Assembly (NCBI GenBank): GCA_947685225.1
Contig: CANTUV010000035.1
Span: forward strand, 9,555,501 to 9,619,500
Length of the DNA stretch: 64,000 nucleotides
Origin: Garcia nutans
Taxonomy: Eukaryota > Streptophyta > Magnoliopsida > Malpighiales > Euphorbiaceae
Direction: 5' to 3'
In this document: piece after piece, positions 57,641 to 64,000 of the stretch
Layout: each line of letters starts with the position of its first letter
How positions within the stretch are numbered: the stretch's first letter is position 1
Made by a program: the position numbers and the translations under genes
Notes under the pieces: model-generated
Seen by the model: only the letters and a program-made list of their open reading frames with translations
What the model was told of the DNA's origin: nothing
The model's database searches: none

Positions 57641-58152
57641 ATGTAAATTTCTCTTATTTCTATTTTATATATTTCCATCTGAATTTGTTAAAATCACTTT
57701 TTCTAAAGTGATTGATAAGAAAGCTATATACATTATAAAGATCTGTAACAAATTAATAAAACCAATGTAATTAAATTGGCGACAATCAATGCTTTCGAAC
57801 TAAAAAGAAAGTAAACTAAACTCCTGTTTAGTATAAACAAAATAAAAGAATAGAATTCATTTATGTATAGAGAAATATTCTTTTTCATATTAAGATATGA
57901 AATTTCGAAATGGAATTAGTTTTATAAATTTTGTGAAATTCATATCAACAATAGTACAAGACTTGAAAAGAAATTCACAGTGATGTTCCTAATCTTTCGC
58001 TGAACATACAAGTTCTGAGATATAGGACATACAAAAGGAGCAAAAAATGAAAAATCTGGTGAATCATCTTGACAAGCCCTATACTTTTTATTTTATTTTG
58101 TTTCTTCGTCTTCTTCTTCTTCTTTTTTTTTTATAAGAAAAAAATAATAAAA
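57641..58152. other. AT-rich 3' flank of the PLAC8-like gene
   Basis: Probably includes the 3' UTR of the minus-strand gene ending at 58153. A (TTC)n-rich tract lies at about 58100-58130. No other feature is supported. Confidence 0.4.
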
Positions 58153-59108
58153 TTACGTGGACATGACTTGAGTTGAAGGAGGAACATTTAGTTGTTCATC
58201 ATCAGACTCTCTTCCCTTTTCTTGAGCAAGAATTCCCTCCCAACCTACATTAATTCAATATTCACAAAATTAACTCATCTAAAAATTAAAACATTTCTAA
58301 ATGCTGTAGATAAAATTTATTCAAATTCATAACCTTATACTTCTGGACTGATTTTATTTTTTAAATAATATGATAAAATTCTTAATATTTTTTGGAACAA
58401 AATTGAATACTTTTTATTAAGAATATGATGTACCAAGAGCAGGGTCAAGTCCTCTGTTTTGAAGCTCTCTAAACTCTTGGCAAAGGGAACAACAAGGACA
58501 AAAAATATGAGTTGCCACATCTGTATAAGGATCTTCTTCCAATTTAAACTTCTTTCTTAGCTTGGTTCTGTACTCAGTGCTCCAAACCCATTGAGAATAT
58601 GAAGCAAACATCAGCAAGCAATAAAACGAGCTCCTACATTTACAACCTGCCATTCACCACCATTACTTATCATGTCCATTTCGATGGAATTAGAAGAAAA
58701 TACAAAAAAGGGTTTGAGACTTACTGGAATTGCCTTCATCCAAAACTTCTGCTATTTGTCCAAAAGTTACACAAGGAAGAAATGCTGTTATGATGGCTGC
58801 AAGAGCAAAGAAAAGGAATGATGTTCTTATTGATGTTTAGACAGAGAGAAAAATTAAATGAAATCTTTAAATTCTATGTTGGGGATTTTACCATTTCTTC
58901 GATTTTCACGCCAATCGAACAATCCAGTCGTCCAAGGATATCCAACAATCAATTCATTGATTAAAAAATCAGAGGATGAAGAATCTTGAGTAGTCTCAGG
59001 TTTATTTGTAGTTGAAGTTTGAGGATTCATGTCTGTTATGGAGATGGTTGCAGGCTGATCATCAGATGGTAATGTTTCATTGGGCTCAGCGATTTCGAGC
59101 CTACCCAT
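58153..59108 (-). CDS. PLAC8-domain protein (plant cadmium resistance / cell-number-regulator type), four exons
   Basis: Exons 58892-59108, 58725-58796, 58434-58646 and 58153-58244 join in phase to 197 aa with a TAA stop. All introns are GT-AG. An unstructured Ser/Thr-rich start (residues 1-50) precedes YPWTTGLFDW (57-66). Next come FLPCVTFGQIAEVLDEGNS (about 79-97), an exon-3 hydrophobic part (FYCLLMFASYSQWVWS), TKLRKKFKLEEDPYTDVATHIFCPCC (about 122-147) and CQEFRELQNRGLDPALGWEG (about 150-169). PLAC8 proteins sit in membranes and affect heavy-metal efflux or organ size. The first Cys cluster is reduced: FLPC replaces the usual CCxxxxCPC, so metal-handling ability is doubtful. A TATA-like box lies about 100 bases upstream. 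Confidence 0.85.
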
Positions 59109-59205
59109 TTGATTCTTTAAAGAAATAAATCTTTAATTCTTTACTTTTTGAATCTCAAGCATTCCTGATGGATAGATAAGTAGAAGGCAATGGAAAAAAG
59201 AGAAC

Positions 59206-59214
59206 TATATAAAT
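59206..59214 (-). promoter_or_regulatory. Likely TATA box of the PLAC8-like gene
   Basis: TTTATATAG on the minus strand, about 100 bases before the ATG and followed by a CT-rich leader. Confidence 0.4.
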
Positions 59215-59960
59215 TGGATACATAAGTTTGAATACACAGAACAGAAGAGAATGGGACTTTTCAAAATTTTGAAGTCAAATGGCATATATCTGCTTTTAGA
59301 CCTTCTAGATTTACGACTGATGATTGTATTCTTTATTTGCCATTTATAGCAGTCTTGCATGATGCATGAATTATAACTATTCATGTACAACAAATTCGAT
59401 ATGAAAAAAATTAAAATACTGAAAATTTGGACCAAATAAAGATGTACTGATTTGGTTAGCTATATACAATCATCAAATTTGCCCTCCATGGAGCTTTCTA
59501 TGCAGTTTTATCTTTTTAACCGTAATTATGACCCAAAGCTTGTTGCAGTTTATCTGTATCCTTTTAAAGAACAGTATTGGAAGGTCAAGCTTGATAACCC
59601 GACTAGTTTCATTGCTACGGACAATTCCTTCCCATGTTCTATTCAACAATCTTTTCCAACCCATGACTTAAATAAGTTTTAATAGTCGATATGGCCTTGC
59701 TTGAAGTCAAGAAGCACATTCTTTTCAATTTTCATACAAGAATATCTACTGCAATTAATTAGAACAGCGCTTTCCATCAATACAAGCAGCAAAAGAATGC
59801 TAGGAATTGTTCCCGTCATTGCTTCCACTCAAGATAGCAAAAAAATTGCAGATTTCGAATTTTTTAATCTGTTTTTGTCTGATGAAATAGTTTATGCCAG
59901 ATGCCTATTAAATATATGCACAAGCAGTAGTCATTCTTAGGTGTTTAGTTCGAAATATAT

Positions 59961-59991
<31 letters not shown>

Positions 59992-60244
59992 AACCAATAT
60001 AAAATGCATTCAAATCCCATAAATGGAATTCGGTTATGAAGCCAAATATATATAAAAGAGATTGAATTGTCATATACACCGAACATGAATATATACTGCC
60101 ATTTAAGCAAATAATTGAGATTCCATATTCTCATACTTCAAAATGGACCTTGGAAGTCTACGGAATATTTGATTATTTTCTGAATTCTGTCTAGTAATGT
60201 TACAACTCTTATGTTGTTTTTTGAAAAAAAAAAATGATATATTA
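59215..60244. other. Intergenic sequence with an (AT)n run
   Basis: No gene supported. An (AT)n tract occupies about 59962-59992. Small ORFs at 59452-59940 show no recognised domain. Confidence 0.4.
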
Positions 60245-60370
60245 CAACTTTAAATCATCCCCACAAGTTGATTCGGTCAACAAATTTGGCATGCTACCAT
60301 TGAAATTATTGTTGGATAGAAAAAAGAATCGAATTTTGGGCAACATTTCACCAATTGTTTGAGGAATAGG

Positions 60371-60600
60371 TGTCGAGAAGTGTGTCAAATGCTAGAATTA
60401 AGGAAATAAATCAAATTCAAAATAATAATGGTTAATATTTTTTTTAGGATTTTTATGTTTAAATTATGGTTATGATTTTATGATTTGATTGTGATTTTGT
60501 TTGTTAAGTTTTTATTATAAATATGTAAGGTTTTATGAATAAAAAAAAGCAAGTTTCTTTTCAATATTCATTATATTGTTATATGTCAAAAATAATAACA
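60371..60600 (+). repeat. 5' LTR of the gag-only copia element
   Basis: 230 bp, TGTCGAGAAGTGTGTC to AATAATAACA. It matches 61799-62030 apart from scattered substitutions and small indels. Confidence 0.9.
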
Positions 60601-60729
60601 AGCTATTCATCTCGAGAGTGCCTGTGAGTTTCTAAATGCCAAAAAACACAAATACAAAATTAAAGTCTTACAAACCCACAAAATAATTTTTTCTTCATCT
60701 TTACAAAACTCAACTACAAACAGTTCAAG

Positions 60730-61560
60730 ATGGAAATTAGAGCATCTTTCTCTTCAATTCCAGCCCCAATATTTGATGAAATAAGTTATCAAATGTGGGC
60801 TGTTAAAATAGAAGCCTATCTTGATGCTAATGACTTATGGAAAGCTGTGGAGCAAGATTACGAAGTTCTGAAATTACCAAATAATCCAATTGTTGCACAA
60901 ATAAAAACTCACAAAAAAAGAAAGCAACGAAAATCAAATGTCAGTTTTATTCATAGCTATCTCTTCTATCATTTTTAACAAAATAATGACAAAGAAAATA
61001 AATAAAAGAGATTTGAGATTTCTTAAAGCAAGAGTATGGAGAAAGTGAAATATCAAAGGAATACAAATGCTGAATTTAATTTGAGAATTTGAGATGCAAA
61101 GAATAAAAGAATCAGTTTTTGTCAAATATTATGCAAATAAGCTTATTGGTATTGCTAATAAAGTAAGACTCGTAGGGACTGATTTTCCCAATTCTAGAAT
61201 TGTCCAAAAAAATTTTGTTACAACTACTGAAAAATTTAAAGTTACAATTACCACTTTGGAAAACTCAAGAGATCTGTCAAGTATTATCTTAGCAGAATTG
61301 TTAAATGCATTGCAAACTCAAGAACAAAGGAAGCCTATGAGAGACGACAACATTGTGGAAGGAGCTTTGCTAGCAAAATCAATGATAAAATAAATACTTT
61401 GAAGGATACTATCCATCATGTCCTCATGCAAGAAGACAAATCATGCACAATACAAATATTGATGGGGCCAGATATCAAATGTATCAATTGTGGTCAAATG
61501 GGTTACATAAATAAGATATGCAAAAATAAACAACAAGAAGAAGCCAAAACAGCTGTGATT
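60730..61560 (+). pseudogene. Copia gag remnant with zinc knuckle
   Basis: The first frame (60730-60978) reads IPAPIFDEISYQMWAVKIEAYLDANDLWKAVE, the DUF4219/UBN2-type gag start. A frameshifted middle follows (61094-61393, KESVFVKYYANKLIGIANKVRLVG, then LLNALQTQEQRK). A zinc knuckle CINCGQMGYINKICKNK sits near 61478-61530. The stretch 60960-61090 is broken by stops. Gag would package copia RNA; this copy cannot be full length. Confidence 0.85.
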
Positions 61561-61599
61561 GAAAAATAAAATGAAGATTTATTCTAAATCATTCAAACA

Positions 61600-61755
61600 T
61601 ATAACTATGCCTAACACCAACAAAAAAAAAATATCATGCTTACGGCCACAAAAAAATATGCCATGCCTATGTCTAAAAAAAGATGCCATTACTACCAAAA
61701 AAAAATGTCATGCATTTGTTTACAGTCAAAACAAATATGCCATGTTTTTATCCCT
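61600..61755 (+). repeat. ATGCCATGC-containing degenerate repeat after the zinc knuckle
   Basis: Short blocks such as ATATGCCATGCCTATG, GATGCCATTACTACC and AAATGTCATGCATTTG recur about five times with A-runs between them. They give a Lys/Cys/Met-rich reading (KNMPCLCLKKDAITTKKKC). Confidence 0.5.
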
Positions 61756-61798
61756 GTAGTCATTGAAAAAATTTTGTAGCATTTGACTCACGGTGGAG

Positions 61799-62030
61799 TG
61801 TTGAGAAGTGTGTCAAATGCTAGAATTAAGAAAAAAAAATCAAATTCAAAATAATAATGGTCAAGATTTTTTTTAGGATTTTTATGTTTAAATTATGGTT
61901 ATGATTTTATGATTTGATTGTGATTTTATTTATCAAGTTTTTATTATAAATATGTAAGGTTGTATGAATAAAAAAAAGCAAGTTTCTTTTCCTATATTCA
62001 TTATATTGTTAAATGTCAAAAACAACAACA
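61799..62030 (+). repeat. 3' LTR of the gag-only copia element
   Basis: 232 bp, TGTTGAGAAGTGTGTC to AACAACAACA, preceded by CACGGTGGAG, the likely polypurine tract. Confidence 0.9.
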
Positions 62031-63179
62031 ATAGGACCTGAAAGTAAATTGTTGGAAACATCCAACACATCTACCTCAGAAGGGAAAGTGGTTAAAGGAC
62101 CCTCAAATTTTTTGGAACCTAACAGAATCATTATAATACTTTCTCAACTTGGGCTACTGTTTTGTGATTTGGTTATGAGACAAATCCAGAAATTGAACTC
62201 CAGAAGAAATGTTTTCAAACCAATCTGAAATGCCATCTGAAATGCTTGAATAAGACAATATATTGAAGGAAATTACTAGTCTGAGTTTTTCTGCCGTTAT
62301 GGAAAATTGGGTCCAATTTTGCAAGATGATAATGAAATAGTTCGAAGCTGAAAATGAGGCAACCAAGAAGAATCAATATGAAAAACAAGAGAGTTGCCAC
62401 TCATCATTAACATTGCCAACCTAGAAAGTTTAGAGAAGTGGAATTCACTAACTACTCCGTCCAATGAATTGCTACCCACATCTAAGATCTCTATGTTGGA
62501 AAGCTCTCCAAGACTCCCTGGAATACTACCATTCAAGTGATTGTCACCTAGATATAATATCCTTAAACTAGAAACTCTTCCAACTGAAGAAGGGATTGGA
62601 CCGTGAAATGAGTTAGAAGAAAGATGAATATCCTCTAAATTCTTGAACTTGCCCATGTCATTGGGGAGATTCCCACTAAACTTATTACCCTGAATAACAG
62701 AGCGTTTAAACTATTCATTACACATCCATTTAGACTGCCAGAAGTTCCAAAAATTTCACCACTAAGTTTGTTGAAAAACAATTCAAGAACTTGTAAGTTG
62801 CACAGGTTCCTCCATGTTTTTGGTACTTCCCCCTCTTAACAAATTACCAAAAGATGAAAAGCTGAAACAGCTTACAGTTTCTCATCTCTCTTGGCAGGGA
62901 GCCTTTAAAAGCATTCCAACTAAGATCAAGATATTGAATACTGCTAATCTTAAACAACCATAGAGGGATTGTGAAACTGAAACTGTTTAGTCTAAGATCG
63001 AGAAAAGCAAGAGATGTAAAATTAACATGGAAAACGCAAGGAATCTGGTAAAGATGACAAGACTTTAAGCGCAATTCTTCTAAAGAATGAAGCATGTTTA
63101 TTGAATGTAACCAATTCTTGACTATGGAAAGGTCTAACTGTGACAAGTCCAATTGTTTCAAGAAAGAAAGAGTAGAAAC

Positions 63180-63251
63180 AAAATGGAGATCATCAATTGT
63201 CAATTCAAAGTTACCAAAATGGAGATCATCAATTGTCAATTCAAAGTTACC
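63180..63251. repeat. 36-bp in-frame tandem duplication in the RLP relic
   Basis: AAAATGGAGATCATCAATTG... is present twice without change. In the minus-strand frame it doubles the peptide GNFELTIDDLHF and so lengthens one LRR unit by 12 residues. Confidence 0.95.
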
Positions 63252-63359
63252 ACTTAAATCAAGAAATTGCAAATTTGAACGATTGCTTAGATTGGGAACT
63301 CTTCCCCCGAATTGTGCATGAGACAAGTTGAGAAATTTCAAATTTTTCATTAGAAGCAA

Positions 63360-64000
63360 GAAAGATAGGAATTTCTGAGGAACAGAAGTTTCCTATACTC
63401 GAGTCTAAATAACTCAGTTAGCTCCATTACTGAAAATACTACGTGGTGCCAACATTGCACCACCTAAATTATCACATAAGATTATCAAGTCATTTTAAAA
63501 GCTAATATGGCGTCACGTTTATGCCACATCAGTTTCTGAAATAAATTTCTTAAAAATCAAAATAAATTTTACTCATTATTTCTCAAAATTTCTTTTAATT
63601 TCATATATCATCCCAAAATATTTAACTTAAAATTACATAAAATCTATGGAAATGCATAGATTAATAAAAAAAATTACTATCTTCAACCTCTGAAGGTTTG
63701 ATAGACCTTTGCTTGGAAATTTAGGTGAGCATGTGCAATTAATTTAAGATAATATTGTGTATGATAAATGTTCAAATATTTCTGAAAAAATTCTATTTTA
63801 TTTATTTAAAACTAAATATTTAAATAATATTTTCTCTCACAGCCCATCTATCAACAATGCTAAAGTGCAAAATTTTAGAATTTTATAAAAAAAATATTTT
63901 AAATTATTAATAATTTAAATGTAAAAAAATTATTGTTCAAATATAAAAAAATAAATCTTTTTAAAATTATTTGAAATTAGATAATTTTGAAAATTTTAAT
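63360..64000. other. AT-rich sequence beyond the RLP relic
   Basis: The N-terminal part and promoter of the RLP are not recognisable here. No other feature is supported. Confidence 0.4.

Larger units (their letters stand above)
60371..62030 (+). mobile_element. Gag-only miniature Ty1/copia element in the RLP relic
   Basis: The 1660-bp element has two near-identical LTRs (60371-60600 and 61799-62030, ends TG...ACA) and an exact ATAGG duplication (60366-60370, 62031-62035). The duplication joins the RLP codons SGPI|PQTIGE. Between the LTRs are only gag remnants and a purine-rich stretch before the 3' LTR. A standard tRNA-iMet primer site is not visible after the 5' LTR. It is non-autonomous. 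Confidence 0.88.
60245..63359 (-). pseudogene. LRR receptor-like protein (RLP) relic
   Basis: Minus-strand fragments give successive plant LRR repeats. The first is 63359-62844 (LKFLNLSHAQFGGRVPNLSN, LEELRLKSCHLYQIP, IQYLDLSWNAFKGSLP). Next is a frameshifted part near 62700-62840 (LQVLELFFNKLSGEIFG), then 62656-62297 (LEDIHLSSNSFHGPIPSSVG, LRILYLGDNHLNGSIPGSLG, SCKIGPNFP). Then come 62290-62036 (VQFLDLSHNQITKQ; VDVLDVSNNLLSGPI) and, beyond an inserted copia element, 60370-60245 (IPQTIGEMLPKIRFFFLSNN). The layout is that of EIX2/Ve-type RLPs, cell-surface immune receptors. There is no signal peptide, C-terminal LRR end, transmembrane segment or tail, and several stops occur, so it is a truncated pseudogene. 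Confidence 0.88.

Overview
This looks like a nuclear window from a eudicot plant. It is AT-rich, its genes have spliced introns and are recognisable plant families (SCAI/DUF3550, a WEB-type coiled-coil protein, a PLAC8/plant-cadmium-resistance protein, an LRR receptor-like protein relic), and most of it is layered transposable elements. No species can be named from the sequence alone. There are no CRISPR, phage, rRNA or convincing tRNA signals.

Layout. 1-6160 is nested retroelement debris: an LTR-like stretch carrying a palindromic CATGGCGAATTGG array is fused to a decayed Ty1/copia pol. The copia 3' LTR contains a 790-bp TRIM, and a decayed minus-strand gypsy gag with a 3x359-bp tandem triplication follows. 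6699-9060 (minus) is a WEB-like coiled-coil gene whose reading frame shifts near its C-terminal fifth. 11026-17984 (minus) is an apparently intact nine-exon SCAI homologue of 610 aa, with two MITEs in its introns and one GC-AG intron. 18626-19442 is a non-autonomous hAT element with an exact 8-bp duplication, GC-rich tandem repeats and three perfect hairpins. 22405-26851 is a rearranged gypsy element (truncated LTR, stub of internal tail, complete LTR). Two foldback elements follow. 29480-32030 is a FAR1-related (MULE-derived) pseudogene cut by a 151-bp MITE with a 9-bp duplication.

33227-46270 is a young, structurally complete Athila-type gypsy element on the minus strand. It has 1681-bp LTRs that differ at about 14 sites, an AACAC duplication, a tRNA-Asp-type primer site, an intact gag-pol ORF of about 1784 codons, and an intact second ORF in the env-like position. 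46617-52995 is a plus-strand hAT-type transposase relic (TTF zinc finger / DUF4371 type) interrupted by two solo LTRs. 53-58 kb is AT-rich with one LTR-promoter-like patch. 58153-59108 (minus) is a four-exon PLAC8/PCR-like gene. 60245-63359 (minus) is an LRR receptor-like pseudogene split by a 1.66-kb gag-only copia element with an exact ATAGG duplication.

The most striking pattern is a ~62-bp palindromic module (ACACGCCC...GGGCGTGT, followed by a CATAGCTACTG tail). It is tandemly arrayed in the Athila LTRs, again directly upstream of a TATA box and a spliceable leader for the Athila second ORF, and a third time inside a solo LTR of a different gypsy family. A shorter palindromic array of unrelated sequence but the same design sits in the 1.2-kb region, and a degenerate one in the 49-kb solo LTR. 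This suggests a shared, possibly regulatory, architecture in these plant LTRs. Host genes appear independent of one another; there is no operon-like organisation.
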